Source: Aeromonas taiwanensis
Lineage (GTDB): Bacteria; Pseudomonadota; Gammaproteobacteria; Enterobacterales; Aeromonadaceae
Assembly (NCBI RefSeq): GCF_000820165.1
Contig: NZ_CDDD01000049.1
Location: 62,001 to 126,000, forward strand
DNA: 64,000 nt
Direction: 5' to 3'
The notes below the pieces were generated by a model. The model ran no database searches. It saw only the letters and a list, made by a program, of their open reading frames with translations, and was not told the DNA's origin. Below, one piece after another: positions 36,373-47,449 of this stretch (position 1 is its first letter; every line of letters starts with the position of its first letter). Made by a program: the position numbers and the translations under genes.

Positions 36373-36405
36373 AAGCTGACTCAATCGCCAGTTTGAGGTC
36401 AGCTT
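36373..36405 (+). promoter_or_regulatory. Hairpin covering the flrB ribosome site
   Basis: AAGCTGACTCAA (36373-36384) pairs with TTGAGGTCAGCTT (36393-36405) with one bulged G and an 8-base loop. The 3' arm contains GAGG, the only ribosome site for the ATG at 36407, so the fold would hide it. Confidence 0.55.
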
Positions 36406-36406
36406 T

Positions 36407-37441
36407 ATGACAATCTCGCCGCAGGACCACCCGCTCCAGTCTCACGAAGTGAGCCAGTTGTACGCCATCTTCACGGCACTGCCGACCGGTGTGCTGCTGC
36501 TCGACGGCGAGGGGCTGATCACCCGCGCAAACCCTGCCGCCCTGGCGCTGCTGGGTGAGCCGCTGGAAGGCCTCTCCTGGCGCCAGATCATCGCCCGCTG
36601 TTTCCAGCCCCGCGAGGACGACGGCCATGAGATCTCCCTGCGGGACGGTCGCCGGGTGCAGCTCTCCACCCAGCCGTTGCCGGATCAGCCGGGTCAGCTG
36701 GTGTTCATCACCGATCTCACCGAGACCCGCCAGCTGCAGGACAGGGTCAACCACATGAAGCGCTTGTCGGCGCTGGGCAACATGGCGGCGTCCCTTGCGC
36801 ACCAGATCCGCACCCCGCTCTCTGCCGCCATGCTCTATGCGGCCAATCTGGCCAACCGCACCCTCAAGCCCGAATCCCGCAGCCAGTTCCAGCAGAAGCT
36901 GATGGCCAGGTTGCAAGACCTGGAAAAACAGATCAACGACATCCTGCTGTTCGCCCGCAACGGCGACAACCAGGTGGTGTCCCCCATCTCGGTGCAGGGG
37001 TTGCTGGCGGAGGTGCAGGCCGGTGCCGAGGCCTTCTGCCAGCAGCAGGGCTGCGCTTTGCACCTGGAGGCACCGGAGCCCGATCTCTGCCTGCTCGCCA
37101 ACAGCAGCGCCCTGGCCGGGGCCATCAACAACCTGATCGCCAACGCCCGGCAGGCCGGCGCCGACTCCCTGCTGGTGAGCGCGGTGCGCAGCGGCAGCCG
37201 GGTAGAGATGCGCGTTCTCGACAATGGCAAGGGGATGCCCGCCGCCTTGCTCGGCCAGATCTTCGAACCCTTCTTCACCACGCGCTCCCAGGGCACCGGC
37301 CTCGGGCTTGCCGTGGTGCAATCCGTGGTACGTGCCCACCAGGGGGAGGTCAGCGTGGCCTCGGTGCCCGGCGAGGGCACCTGCTTTACCCTGTCGTTCC
37401 CCCTGCACCAGCAAGCGGTGCAGCTTGGAGGTGTAGCATGA
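36407..37441 (+). CDS. flrB: FlrB, sensor histidine kinase
   Basis: A 344-residue cytoplasmic kinase without membrane segments. Residues ~20-105 are a PAS domain (LFTALPTGVLLLDGEGLITRAN-type). The H-box is in AASLAHQIRTPLSAAM (His near 129), and the ATPase part has NNLIANARQAGAD, VLDNGKGMP and TGLGLAVVQSVV. It phosphorylates FlrC to switch on hook and later genes. Its stop overlaps the ATG of a 19-codon ORF that leads into flrC. Confidence 0.93.
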   Translation: MTISPQDHPLQSHEVSQLYAIFTALPTGVLLLDGEGLITRANPAALALLGEPLEGLSWRQIIARCFQPREDDGHEISLRDGRRVQLSTQPLPDQPGQLVFITDLTETRQLQDRVNHMKRLSALGNMAASLAHQIRTPLSAAMLYAANLANRTLKPESRSQFQQKLMARLQDLEKQINDILLFARNGDNQVVSPISVQGLLAEVQAGAEAFCQQQGCALHLEAPEPDLCLLANSSALAGAINNLIANARQAGADSLLVSAVRSGSRVEMRVLDNGKGMPAALLGQIFEPFFTTRSQGTGLGLAVVQSVVRAHQGEVSVASVPGEGTCFTLSFPLHQQAVQLGGVA

Positions 37442-37497
37442 ATCATGTCTTGCCCCAGTGGGCATACCCGATCCCCGCCGCAGGAGGTGCTGCATGA
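37438..37497 (+). other. 19-codon ORF linking flrB and flrC
   Basis: ATG at 37438 overlaps the flrB stop, and its own TGA overlaps the flrC ATG (both ATGA). It reads MNHVLPQWAYPIPAAGGAA. Its start context at 37427-37447 matches the flrC start context at 37483-37503 in 17 of 21 bases, including GGAGGTG. It may serve as a coupling peptide or be a chance product of a duplicated initiation site. Confidence 0.4.
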
Positions 37498-38828
37498 CTC
37501 AGGCCCGCATCCTGGTGGTGGAAGATGACAATGGCCTGCGCGAGGCCCTGGTGGATACCCTGCTGCTCGGGGGCTACGAGTGCCGCGAGGTCGACAGTGC
37601 CGAGAAGGCGTTGCTGACGCTCTCCCGCCAGCGCTTTGACATGGTGATCTCCGATATCCAGATGGGGGGCATGGACGGCCTCACCCTGCTGGCGAACATC
37701 CGCCAGCAGTACCCCCAGGTGCCCGTGCTCCTGATGACCGCCTATGCCAACATCGACGGTGCGGTGCGCGCCATGCGCGAGGGGGCCATCGACTACCTGG
37801 CCAAGCCCTTCTCCCCCGAGGTGTTGCTCAACCAGGTCAGCCGCTACGTGCCGGCCCAGAAAGTGGAAAAGCGCGCCGTGGTGTACGGGGATCCCAAGAC
37901 CGCCGAGCTGTTCCAGCTGGCGACCCGGGTCGCCAGGAGCGAGGCCACCGTCATGGTGAGCGGTCCGAGCGGGACGGGCAAAGAGGTGCTGGCCCGCTAC
38001 ATCCACGACAACTCCAACCGGTCCGAACAGGCTTTCGTCGCCATCAACTGCGCCGCCATTCCCGAGAACATGCTGGAGGCGACCCTGTTCGGCTACGAGA
38101 AAGGGGCCTTCACCGGGGCGGTACAGGGGTGTCCGGGCAAGTTCGAGCAAGCCCAGGGGGGGACCCTGCTGCTCGACGAGATCACCGAGATGGATCTGGG
38201 GCTGCAGGCCAAGCTGCTGCGGGTGCTGCAGGAGAAAGAGGTGGAGCGGCTTGGCAGCCGCAAGATGATCCCGCTCGATGTGCGGGTCATCGCCACCAGC
38301 AACCGGGATCTGAAGAAGGCGGTGCAGGACGGGTTGTTCCGCGAAGATCTCTACTACCGTCTCAACGTCTTCCCCCTGCGCTGGACGTCGCTCTGGGAGC
38401 GGCCGGGTGACATCCTGCCCCTGGCGGAGCACCTGCTGGCGCTGCACGCCAGTCAGCAGGGGATGCCGGCGCCCCGGCTCTCTGATGAGGCCCGAGAGCG
38501 CCTGCTCCGACACCCCTGGCCCGGCAACGTGCGCGAGCTGGACAACGTGGTGCAGCGCGCCCTGATCCTCTGCCCGGAGGGGGTGGTCGGCTGCGAACAC
38601 CTGATCCTGGAGGAGACGGACGAGGAGCTGGTGCGTCCCCTGGAGCGCCTGTCGGTGGAGGGGCTGGGAGGGGAGCTCAAGCAGCAGGAGCACCAGATCA
38701 TCCTGGACACCCTGCAGGAGTGCAATGGCAGCCGCAAGGCGGTGGCCGACAAGCTCGGCATCAGCCCGCGCACCCTGCGCTACAAGCTGGCCCAGATGCG
38801 TGACGCCGGCATCGAGCTGCCAGCCTAG
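37494..38828 (+). CDS. flrC: FlrC, sigma-54 response regulator
   Basis: A 444-residue NtrC-type regulator. Receiver domain residues 1-118 with Asp54 (VISDIQMGGMDG), AAA+ domain ~130-365 with Walker A GPSGTGKE and GAFTGA, and a Fis-type helix-turn-helix at the C-terminus (SRKAVADKLGISPRTLRYKL). Phosphorylated by FlrB, it activates class III genes such as hook and basal-body operons, and probably the sigma-54 sites at 16531 and 19681. The ATG at 37494 follows AGGAGGTGCTGC. Confidence 0.95.
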   Translation: MTQARILVVEDDNGLREALVDTLLLGGYECREVDSAEKALLTLSRQRFDMVISDIQMGGMDGLTLLANIRQQYPQVPVLLMTAYANIDGAVRAMREGAIDYLAKPFSPEVLLNQVSRYVPAQKVEKRAVVYGDPKTAELFQLATRVARSEATVMVSGPSGTGKEVLARYIHDNSNRSEQAFVAINCAAIPENMLEATLFGYEKGAFTGAVQGCPGKFEQAQGGTLLLDEITEMDLGLQAKLLRVLQEKEVERLGSRKMIPLDVRVIATSNRDLKKAVQDGLFREDLYYRLNVFPLRWTSLWERPGDILPLAEHLLALHASQQGMPAPRLSDEARERLLRHPWPGNVRELDNVVQRALILCPEGVVGCEHLILEETDEELVRPLERLSVEGLGGELKQQEHQIILDTLQECNGSRKAVADKLGISPRTLRYKLAQMRDAGIELPA

Positions 38829-38936
38829 GAGCGGCATAACGTGGCCTTGCCGGTCCGGCTCGATTATCATGGTCCCCTGACGATCTCAATCCGGCTCCCC
38901 GCGATCCTGCGCAGGGAGCCCTGTTAGGAGACTCCC

Positions 38937-39698
38937 ATGATCTCTCATCGTAAACTCGAAAGCCTGCTCAACCACCTGCTCGAACCCCATGCCATCAAGG
39001 ATTACTGCCCCAACGGCCTGCAGGTGGAAGGGCGCGAGCGCATTCGCAAGGTGGTGACCGGCGTCACAGCCAGCCAGGCCCTGATCGATGCGGCCGTGGC
39101 GGCCGAGGCTGACGCCATTCTGGTCCATCACGGCTACTTCTGGAGTGGCGAACCTGCCCAGATCACCGGCATGAAGCGGCGCCGTCTCAAGACCCTGCTG
39201 ACCCACGATATCAACCTGTTTGCCTACCACCTGCCCCTGGACGTACACCCCGAGGTGGGCAACAACGCCCAGCTCGCCAAGCTGCTTGGCATCAAGGTGC
39301 GCCGCGGCCTGGAGCCCTGGAACAGCAAGAGCGTGGCCATGGTGGGCAAGCTGGAAGAGCCCATGAGCGGCGCCGATTTTGCCAAGCTGATTGCCGAGCG
39401 TCTCGGTCGTGAACCGCTCCACTGCGGCGACAGCGGCCCTGAGCTCATCAGCTCGGTGGCCTGGTGCACCGGCGGTGGCCAGAGCTACATCAGCCAGGCG
39501 GCGGAGCAGGGGATAGACGCCTTCATCTCCGGCGAGGCCTCCGAGCAGACCATCCACACCGCCCGGGAGATGGGCATGCACTTCTACGCCGCCGGCCACC
39601 ACGCTACCGAGCGCTACGGCATCAAGGCACTGGGGGAGTGGCTCGCTACCGTGCACGGGCTGGATGTCACCTTTATCGATATCGACAATCCGGTTTAA
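38937..39698 (+). CDS. ybgI: NIF3-family dinuclear metal protein (YbgI)
   Basis: A 253-residue protein of the NIF3/DUF34 family. Metal-site motifs are VHHGYFW (His pair near residue 63), AYHLPLDVHPEVGNN and the C-terminal GHHATERYG. It is annotated in E. coli as a GTP cyclohydrolase 1 type 2 homologue, but its reaction is not settled. Start after TTAGGAGACTCCC. It follows flrC after 108 bp, where no fli gene is found. Confidence 0.9.
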   Translation: MISHRKLESLLNHLLEPHAIKDYCPNGLQVEGRERIRKVVTGVTASQALIDAAVAAEADAILVHHGYFWSGEPAQITGMKRRRLKTLLTHDINLFAYHLPLDVHPEVGNNAQLAKLLGIKVRRGLEPWNSKSVAMVGKLEEPMSGADFAKLIAERLGREPLHCGDSGPELISSVAWCTGGGQSYISQAAEQGIDAFISGEASEQTIHTAREMGMHFYAAGHHATERYGIKALGEWLATVHGLDVTFIDIDNPV

Positions 39699-39773
39699 CC
39701 CCGCCAATGGCCTTGCTGTCTGCGTCTTTCAATAAGCATGGCGCTGCACGAGGAAAACAAGAGCGACAAATAG

Positions 39774-39801
39774 AAAAGGGAGGCCAGAGGCCTCCCTTTT
39801 T
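39774..39801. terminator. Bidirectional terminator between ybgI and purN
   Basis: AAAAGGGAGGCC-AGA-GGCCTCCCTTTT, a 12-bp perfect stem with A- and T-runs, serving both convergent genes. Confidence 0.92.
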
Positions 39802-39816
39802 ACATTCCGTTCCCGG

Positions 39817-40467
39817 TCATTCGCTGGCATAACCCGCAGGGCCGAGCCGCACCCCGTCGAGCAGGGCGGCGCCCTCCTGCATCTGCAGCCTGCCCTCGCA
39901 GAACCACTGCACCACCAGTGGGTAGATGCAGTGCTCCTGCACCTGTACCCGGGCAGCGACCTCGTCGGCCGTGTCCCCTTCGAAGATGGGGACCCGGGCC
40001 TGGAGGATCACCGGCCCGCCGTCGAGCTCCTCGGTGACGAAGTGCACGCTGGCACCGTGCTCGTCATCGCCGGCCTCGATGGCGCGCTGGTGGGTGTGCA
40101 GCCCCTGGTACTTCGGCAGCAGGGAGGGGTGGATGTTGATCATCCGCCCGGCGAAGTGGCGCACGAGATCGGCGCTCAGGATCCGCATAAACCCGGCCAG
40201 CACCACCAGATCCGGCGCATAGTCCGCCATCAGGGCCAGCAGGGCGGCGTCATATTCCTCCCGGCTGGCAAACTGCTGCTGGGACAGGATGGCGGTGGCC
40301 ACCCCGGCTTCCCGGGCACGCACCAGGCCATAGGCATCGGCCTTGTTGCTGATGACGCCGACCACCTCGCCGGCCATCTTGCCGGTGGCGCAGTGGTCGA
40401 GGATGGCCTGCAGGTTGCTGCCGCTGCCGGAGATCAGGACGAGGATGCGTTTCATAGGGGAGGTCAT
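39817..40467 (-). CDS. purN: Phosphoribosylglycinamide formyltransferase
   Basis: A 216-residue enzyme of purine synthesis, transferring a formyl group from 10-formyl-THF to GAR. Motifs: [13 protein letters not shown] (phosphate binding), [17 protein letters not shown] with the catalytic His, and the [14 protein letters not shown] block with the catalytic Asp. Its start overlaps the purM stop by 4 bp (ATGA), so the two are coupled. An internal ATG four codons on ([10 protein letters not shown]) is closer to the E. coli start but has no ribosome site. Confidence 0.95.
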   Translation of the reverse strand: MTSPMKRILVLISGSGSNLQAILDHCATGKMAGEVVGVISNKADAYGLVRAREAGVATAILSQQQFASREEYDAALLALMADYAPDLVVLAGFMRILSADLVRHFAGRMINIHPSLLPKYQGLHTHQRAIEAGDDEHGASVHFVTEELDGGPVILQARVPIFEGDTADEVAARVQVQEHCIYPLVVQWFCEGRLQMQEGAALLDGVRLGPAGYASE

Positions 40468-41501
40468 TTAATGATGACCTGCTCCTCGCCATCGGCCGCC
40501 TTGGCGATGTGACCGATATGCCAGGCGTTCTCGCCTTCGGCCTTGAGCAGGGCCAGGGCTTTTTCCAGCTGATCCGCCGGCAGGGCGATGATCATGCCGA
40601 CGCCGCAGTTGAAGGTCCGGTACATCTCGTGACGGGTGACGTTGCCTGCCTGCTGCAGCCAGCTGAACACCGCCGGCCACTGCCAGCTCTGCTCGTCGAT
40701 CACCGCCTGGGTGTTGGCGGGCAGCACGCGGGGGATGTTCTCCCAGAAGCCACCGCCGGTGATGTGGGACAGGGCGTGGATCTCGCACTCCTTGATGAGC
40801 TTTAGCACGGGTTTGACATAGATGCGGGTCGGCTCCAGCAGGGCATTGGCCAGGGTGGTATCGCCCAGCGGCTGGTGTACGTCCGCCTTGGAGACTTCCA
40901 GGATCTTGCGGATCAGGGAGAAACCGTTGGAGTGGGGGCCGCTGGCGGCCAGGGCGATCAGGGCATCCCCTTCGCCGACCTTGCTGCCGTCGATGATCTC
41001 GCTCTTCTCCACCACGCCGACACAGAAACCGGCGATGTCGTAGTCTTCCCCTTCATACATGCCCGGCATCTCGGCTGTCTCGCCGCCCACCAGGGCGCAG
41101 CCGGACTGCTCGCAGCCGGCACCGATGCCGGTGACCACAGCGGCGGCGGTATCCACGTCCAGCTTGCCGGTGGCGTAGTAGTCGAGGAAGAAGAGGGGCT
41201 CGGCGCCCTGCACGATCAGGTCATTGACGCACATGGCCACCAGATCGATGCCCACGGTGTCGTGCTTTTTCAGGTCGATGGCCAGACGCAGCTTGGTGCC
41301 CACCCCGTCGGTACCGGAGACCAGTACCGGTTCCTTGTAGCCAGCAGGGATCTGACACAGGGCCCCAAAGCCGCCAAGACCACCAAGGACTTCAGGACGA
41401 CGAGTGCGCTTTGACACGCCCTTGATACGTTCAACCAGTGCATTGCCGGCATCGATATCCACGCCAGCATCCTTGTAGCTCAGTGAGGTTTTGTCAGTCA
41501 C
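40464..41501 (-). CDS. purM: Phosphoribosylformylglycinamidine cyclo-ligase (AIR synthetase)
   Basis: A 345-residue protein that begins at GTG with [20 protein letters not shown], the same start codon that I recall for E. coli. Core motifs are [52 protein letters not shown] and [13 protein letters not shown]. It closes the imidazole ring of purines using ATP. It heads the purMN operon, divergent from upp, with a PurR-like site between them. Confidence 0.96.
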
Positions 41502-41577
41502 GCGTATTCCCCGTCATATAAAGAAGTGGAGGGTAAAATTCGGGGCGTATTCTAACAGTGGCGGTGAAAAACCAGAA

Positions 41578-41593
41578 AGGAAATCGTTTGCGC
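41578..41593. promoter_or_regulatory. PurR-like operator between purM and upp
   Basis: AGGAAATCGTTTGCGC agrees with the PurR consensus ANGCAANCGNTTNCNT at about 10 of 12 defined positions. It lies 77 bp upstream of purM. Confidence 0.7.
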
Positions 41594-41634
41594 GTTTTTG
41601 CTCGGAAATGCTCTACAAACGGCGGCTTTTGTTG

Positions 41635-41640
41635 TATGAT
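41635..41640 (+). promoter_or_regulatory. -10-like element for upp
   Basis: TATGAT lies 37 bp before the upp start. No convincing -35 is seen at 17 bp. Confidence 0.4.
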
Positions 41641-41676
41641 TCCGCGATTTTTTTGCGGCAGTTAGAGGAGATAATA

Positions 41677-42303
41677 ATGAAAGTCGTTGAAGTCAAACAC
41701 CCCCTGGTCAAGCACAAGATCGGTCTGATGCGTGAAGGCGATATCAGCACCAAGCGTTTCCGTGAACTGGCCAAGGAAGTGGGCAGTTTGTTGACCTACG
41801 AAGCGACCTCTGACTTCGAAACCGAGAAGGTTACCATCGATGGCTGGAACGGGCCAGTAGAAGTTGACCAGATCAAGGGCAAGAAGGTCACTGTCGTGCC
41901 CATCCTGCGTGCCGGTCTTGGCATGATGGACGGCGTGCTGGAGCACATGCCGAGCGCCCGCGTCAGCGTGGTCGGTATCTACCGCGACGAAGAGACCCTG
42001 CAGCCTGTTCCCTATTTCGAGAAGATCGTCAGCAACATCGAAGAGCGTCTGGCCCTGGTCATCGACCCCATGCTGGCTACCGGCGGCTCCATGATCGCCA
42101 CCATCGATCTGCTCAAGAAGAAGGGCTGCCAGTCCATCAAGGTGCTGGTGCTGGTTGCCGCGCCGGAAGGGATCAAGGCCCTGGAAGCCGCTCACCCGGA
42201 CGTGGAGCTGTTCTGCGCCTCCATCGACCAGGGGCTGAACGAGAAGGGCTACATCGTACCTGGTCTGGGCGACGCCGGTGACAAGATCTTCGGCACCAAG
42301 TAA
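41677..42303 (+). CDS. upp: Uracil phosphoribosyltransferase
   Basis: A 208-residue enzyme, the E. coli length, salvaging uracil to UMP with PRPP. It has [19 protein letters not shown] at the N-terminus, the PRPP loop [12 protein letters not shown] and the uracil-binding [13 protein letters not shown] near the C-terminus. The ATG at 41677 follows AGAGGAGATAATA. The open frame further upstream is non-coding leader. Codon use is that of a highly expressed gene (many AAG, CTG, CGT). Confidence 0.97.
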
Positions 42304-42344
42304 GTACTGACCCTGCAGTCGCGCGTTTCATCCGCGCGCAAACG

Positions 42345-42365
42345 GAGCCGGCACCCCGCCGGCTC
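42345..42365 (+). terminator. Terminator after upp
   Basis: GAGCCGGC-ACCCC-GCCGGCTC, an 8-bp perfect stem followed by TGCTGTTTAT. Confidence 0.65.
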
Positions 42366-42448
42366 TGCTGTTTATCCCCCGTCTGCTTGCTGCCATGCGC
42401 GCCTTGCCGCTACCATAAGCAGCATCCCCCATTTCGAGAATCTTCTTT

Positions 42449-43474
42449 ATGCTGAAACGCTTAGCGACGTTCCTCTGCTGCTGGTTGCCGCTCGTGGCGT
42501 CGGCTGCCCAGGTGGCCGATCTCTACCAGGGCAAGGCACCCACCAGCGGCGACATGACGGCCGCCCAGACCCAGGCGCTGGGGGATGTGCTCGTCAAGGT
42601 GACCGGCAGGCGCGACATACTGACCCAGCCGGACGTGGTCAAGGCACTGGCCGCCCCCGCTGACTACGTGCAGCGCTACGGTTACCAGGACGAAGGGTCG
42701 GTGAAGTTTCTCAAGGCCGATTTCGACGTGGCCAAGGTCAATGCCCTGGTAGGCCAGAGCAAGTTTGCCCTGCTGGGCCCCGTGCGTCCGCAGGTGGCCG
42801 TCTGGCTGGTGATCGACGAAGGGGAGCGGCGCATTCTGCCGGATCAGTCCAGCGACGGCTGGTCCGCCGCCCTGCGCACCCAGGCCCAGGCCATGGGGCT
42901 GCCGATCAGCATCCCGCTGATGGACCTCGACGACAACATGGCGGTCAATGCCACCGACGTCTGGGGGCGTTTCGCCGATCCCGTGCTGAGTGCGAGCCAG
43001 CGCTATGGTGCCGAGATGGTGGTGCTGGGCAAGCTGACGCCGGAGGGGGAAACCTGGAACCTCGACTGGGGGCTTTATGGTGTCAAGCCGGGTGCCCAGA
43101 CGAGGGAGCTGACCGAGCTGACCGAGGGGTCGGGGTCGGGTGCCCAGGCAGAGGTGGCACAAGGGTTTGCCGACGCCCTGGCCGGCTGGCTGGTGCAGCA
43201 ATATGGCACCCGCCTCTCCGGAGTGGCGTCCAGCCAGACTCTGGTGGTGGAGGGGCTGGCCGACATCGACGGCATGATCCAGATACAGAAGTTGTTGCAG
43301 GGCATGGCCAGCGTCACCAAGGTGACGATCGGCAAGCTGGAGGGGGACAAGGTCACCTTCAACCTCTCCCTGCAGGGGGACAAAACGGAGCTGGTGCGTG
43401 GCCTGCAACTGGAGAGCCGTCTGCACCAGGTCGAAGACAGCGAGAGCGGCCTGCGTTACCAGTGGTCGCAGTGA
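42449..43474 (+). CDS. DUF2066 exported protein
   Basis: A 341-residue protein with a signal peptide (residues 1-19, LATFLCCWLPLVASAAQ) and a DUF2066 body: DVLVKVTGRRDILTQPDV, PADYVQRYGYQDE, LLGPVRPQVAVWLVID and GAEMVVLGKLT. DUF2066 is a periplasmic family of unknown function often placed between upp/purMN and hda in gammaproteobacteria, as here. The C-terminal ~90 residues look like a separate small alpha/beta domain. No enzymatic motif is seen. Confidence 0.82.
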   Translation: MLKRLATFLCCWLPLVASAAQVADLYQGKAPTSGDMTAAQTQALGDVLVKVTGRRDILTQPDVVKALAAPADYVQRYGYQDEGSVKFLKADFDVAKVNALVGQSKFALLGPVRPQVAVWLVIDEGERRILPDQSSDGWSAALRTQAQAMGLPISIPLMDLDDNMAVNATDVWGRFADPVLSASQRYGAEMVVLGKLTPEGETWNLDWGLYGVKPGAQTRELTELTEGSGSGAQAEVAQGFADALAGWLVQQYGTRLSGVASSQTLVVEGLADIDGMIQIQKLLQGMASVTKVTIGKLEGDKVTFNLSLQGDKTELVRGLQLESRLHQVEDSESGLRYQWSQ

Positions 43475-43519
43475 TCCTGCATCGGGATCCCTGCCCACCC
43501 CAATGGCACCCTGAGGCGT

Positions 43520-43593
43520 GCGACCAGCGTAACACCTGGTCGCATGGATGATCCCGCAAGAGGATCCTGACCGCCCGGCATGACCCGGGCGGT
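43520..43593 (+). terminator. Two successive hairpins between the DUF2066 gene and hda
   Basis: GCGACCAG-N8-CTGGTCGC (43520-43543) and ACCGCCCGG-CATGAC-CCGGGCGGT (43570-43593). The second is followed by TCTCTAT and may end the upstream transcript. Confidence 0.55.
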
Positions 43594-43653
43594 TCTCTAT
43601 CTGCCGCTCTGGTGATACACTTGGCCGCAAATATCACAGTCAAAGCCCAACGA

Positions 43654-44355
43654 GTGAAGCAACCGGCCCAACTGTCTTTAGCCGTACAACTACCGGATGA
43701 TGAAACCTTCGCCAGTTTTTATCCCGGCAACAACGCCCATCTGATCACCGCCCTGAAAAATGCGGCCATTGGTCAGGGCTCACCCTTCCTCTATTTCTGG
43801 GGGGCCAAGGGCTCGGGTCGCTCCCATCTGCTCCACGCCACCTGCGCCGAGGTCAATGCACGGGATGCTGCGGCCGCCTATCTCTCCCTCGATCAGTTCG
43901 AACAGCTGGATCCCAGCATGCTGGATGCCCTGGAGAGCCTGCCCCTGGTCTGTCTCGACAGCCTGGAGGCGATCGCCGGCAACGCCCTGTGGGAGCGGGC
44001 CCTGTTCGACTTCTACAACCGTTGGAAGGAGAAGGGAGAGGGGACCCTGGTGGTGACCGGTTGCAGTGCACCGCGCAAGCTGGGGCTGCAGTTGCCGGAC
44101 CTCGCTTCCCGCCTCGATTGGGGGGTGAGCTTCCACCTCGACGAGCTGGACGACGAGGGCAAGCTCAGCGCCCTGCAACTGCGCGCCGAGCTGCGGGGCT
44201 TCAAGCTCCCCATCGACGTGGGTCGCTTCCTGCTCAACCGCCTGTCGCGGGACATGCGCACCCTGCTGGAGACCCTCAACCGCCTCGACAACGCCTCCTT
44301 CCGCGCCAAGCGCAAGCTGACCATCCCCTTTGTCAAAGAGATCCTGGAGCTCTGA
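43654..44355 (+). CDS. hda: Hda, DnaA regulatory inactivator
   Basis: A 233-residue AAA+ protein, the E. coli length. The N-terminal clamp-binding motif QLSL (residues 6-9) docks on DnaN. The AAA+ domain then follows, with RSHLLHATCAE, the Walker B-like LVCLDSLEAI, LPDLASRLDWG (arginine finger region) and C-terminal RDMRTLLETLNRLD plus LTIPFVKEIL. With the clamp it stimulates DnaA-ATP hydrolysis and prevents re-initiation. I place the start at GTG 43654, which gives the family beginning (M)KQPAQLSL; the GTG at 43612 adds an unsupported leader. No strong ribosome site precedes either. Confidence 0.93.
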   Translation: MKQPAQLSLAVQLPDDETFASFYPGNNAHLITALKNAAIGQGSPFLYFWGAKGSGRSHLLHATCAEVNARDAAAAYLSLDQFEQLDPSMLDALESLPLVCLDSLEAIAGNALWERALFDFYNRWKEKGEGTLVVTGCSAPRKLGLQLPDLASRLDWGVSFHLDELDDEGKLSALQLRAELRGFKLPIDVGRFLLNRLSRDMRTLLETLNRLDNASFRAKRKLTIPFVKEILEL

Positions 44356-44412
44356 GCCCGCGATGATGTGCGGGGAGTGACCCATCGACAGGATGAGAAG
44401 CAGCACAAAAAG

Positions 44413-44439
44413 AAACCCCGGCACCAGGCCGGGGTTTTT
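44413..44439. terminator. Bidirectional terminator between hda and aceA
   Basis: AAACCCCGGC-ACCAG-GCCGGGGTTT, a 10-bp perfect stem followed by TT on the plus strand and preceded by AAAAAG. Confidence 0.9.
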
Positions 44440-44458
44440 GATTGCAGCCGTCAGGTGA

Positions 44459-45772
44459 TCAGTGGAACTGATCTTCTTCGGTAGAGCCGGTCAACGCGGT
44501 CACCGAGGACTGGCCACCCTGGATGACGGTGGTTACCTTGTCGAAGTAACCGGTGCCCACCTCCTGCTGGTGCGCCACGAAGGTGTAGCCCCGCTCGGCG
44601 GCGGCAAACTCCGGCTGCTGCACCATCTCGACATAGTGCTTCATCCCCTCGCCACGGGCGTACTGGTAGGCCAGCTCGTACATGTGGAACCACATGTTGT
44701 GGATGCCCGCGAGGGTGATGAACTGGTACTTGTAACCCATGTCGGACAGCTCCTGCTGGAAGCGGGCGATGGTGGCATCGTCCAGGTTCTTCTTCCAGTT
44801 GAAGCTCGGGGAGCAGTTGTAGGCCAGGATCTTGTCCGGGAACTTGGCCTTGATGGCCTCGGCAAACTGGCGCGCCTCGTCCAGATCCGGCTTGGCCGTC
44901 TCGCACCACACCATGTCGGCATAGGGGGCGTAGGCCAGGCCGCGGGAGATGGCCTGCTCGATACCGGCCTGCACCTTGTAGAAGCCCTCGCTGGTGCGCT
45001 CACCGGTCAGGAAGCCGGCATCGTAGGGATCGGCGTCCGTGGTCAGCAGATCCGCCGCGTTGGCGTCGGTGCGGGCGATCACCAGGGTGGTGGTGCCGCA
45101 CACGTCTGCCGCGAGGCGAGCCGCGACGAGCTTCTGCACCGCTTCCTGGGTCGGGACCAGCACCTTGCCGCCCATATGACCGCACTTCTTCACGGAAGCG
45201 AGCTGATCCTCGAAGTGCACGCCGGCGGCGCCCGCCTCGATCATCCCCTTCATCAGCTCGAAGGCGTTCAGCACGCCGCCGAAGCCGGCTTCCGCATCCG
45301 CGACGATGGGCAGGAAGTAGTCGATGAAGCCCTTGTCCTGCGGGCCCACCTTGTTGGCCCACTGGATCTGGTCGGCGCGGGCGAAGGAGTTGTTGATGCG
45401 CTCCACCACCGAGGGTACGGAGTTGGCCGGGTAGAGGGACTGATCCGGGTACATGGTGGAGGAGAGGTTGTTGTCCGCCGCCACCTGCCAGCCGGAGAGG
45501 TAGATGGCCTCGATGCCGGCCTTGGCCTGTTGCACCGCCTGGCCGCCGGTCAGGGCGCCGAGGCAGTTCACGTAGCCCTTCTTGGCGCCGCCGTGGATCA
45601 GCTCCCACAGCTTGTCGGCACCCCGTTGGGCCAGGGTGTGTGCCGGCTGCAGGCTGCCGCGCAGGTTCACCACGTCCTCGGCGCTGTAGCCGCGCTTGAT
45701 CCCTTTCCAGCGGGGGTTTTCTGCCCAGTCTTTCTCGATAGCCTGGATCTGTTGCTCACGGGTCAGTGCCAT
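44459..45772 (-). CDS. aceA: Isocitrate lyase
   Basis: A 437-residue enzyme of the glyoxylate shunt that splits isocitrate to succinate and glyoxylate. The catalytic Cys197 lies in [12 protein letters not shown], and the metal/substrate residues are in [10 protein letters not shown] and the [10 protein letters not shown] block. The start at 45772 ([10 protein letters not shown]) follows GAGGGAACTGAT; the longer frame adds a leader without homologues. It is downstream of aceB with a 69-bp gap containing a hairpin. No aceK follows; a terminator closes the operon. Confidence 0.97.
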   Translation of the reverse strand: MALTREQQIQAIEKDWAENPRWKGIKRGYSAEDVVNLRGSLQPAHTLAQRGADKLWELIHGGAKKGYVNCLGALTGGQAVQQAKAGIEAIYLSGWQVAADNNLSSTMYPDQSLYPANSVPSVVERINNSFARADQIQWANKVGPQDKGFIDYFLPIVADAEAGFGGVLNAFELMKGMIEAGAAGVHFEDQLASVKKCGHMGGKVLVPTQEAVQKLVAARLAADVCGTTTLVIARTDANAADLLTTDADPYDAGFLTGERTSEGFYKVQAGIEQAISRGLAYAPYADMVWCETAKPDLDEARQFAEAIKAKFPDKILAYNCSPSFNWKKNLDDATIARFQQELSDMGYKYQFITLAGIHNMWFHMYELAYQYARGEGMKHYVEMVQQPEFAAAERGYTFVAHQQEVGTGYFDKVTTVIQGGQSSVTALTGSTEEDQFH

Positions 45773-45820
45773 ATCAGTTCCCTCTTTCATTGATTTCACG
45801 TTTCCATTGACTTGTTATGG

Positions 45821-45836
45821 GGGCCGTCACCGGCCC
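45821..45836. repeat. Hairpin between aceB and aceA
   Basis: GGGCCG-TCAC-CGGCCC, 6-bp perfect stem in the intercistronic gap. It has no T-run and may tune the ratio of the two mRNAs. Confidence 0.4.
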
Positions 45837-45841
45837 GGATT

Positions 45842-47449
<1,608 letters not shown>

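Noticed and set aside
41502-41530. A tiny ORF (MTGNTRD) before purM resembling its start VTDKT as an echo.
   Set aside because: The match is about five residues and the frame differs from purM; too short to separate from chance.
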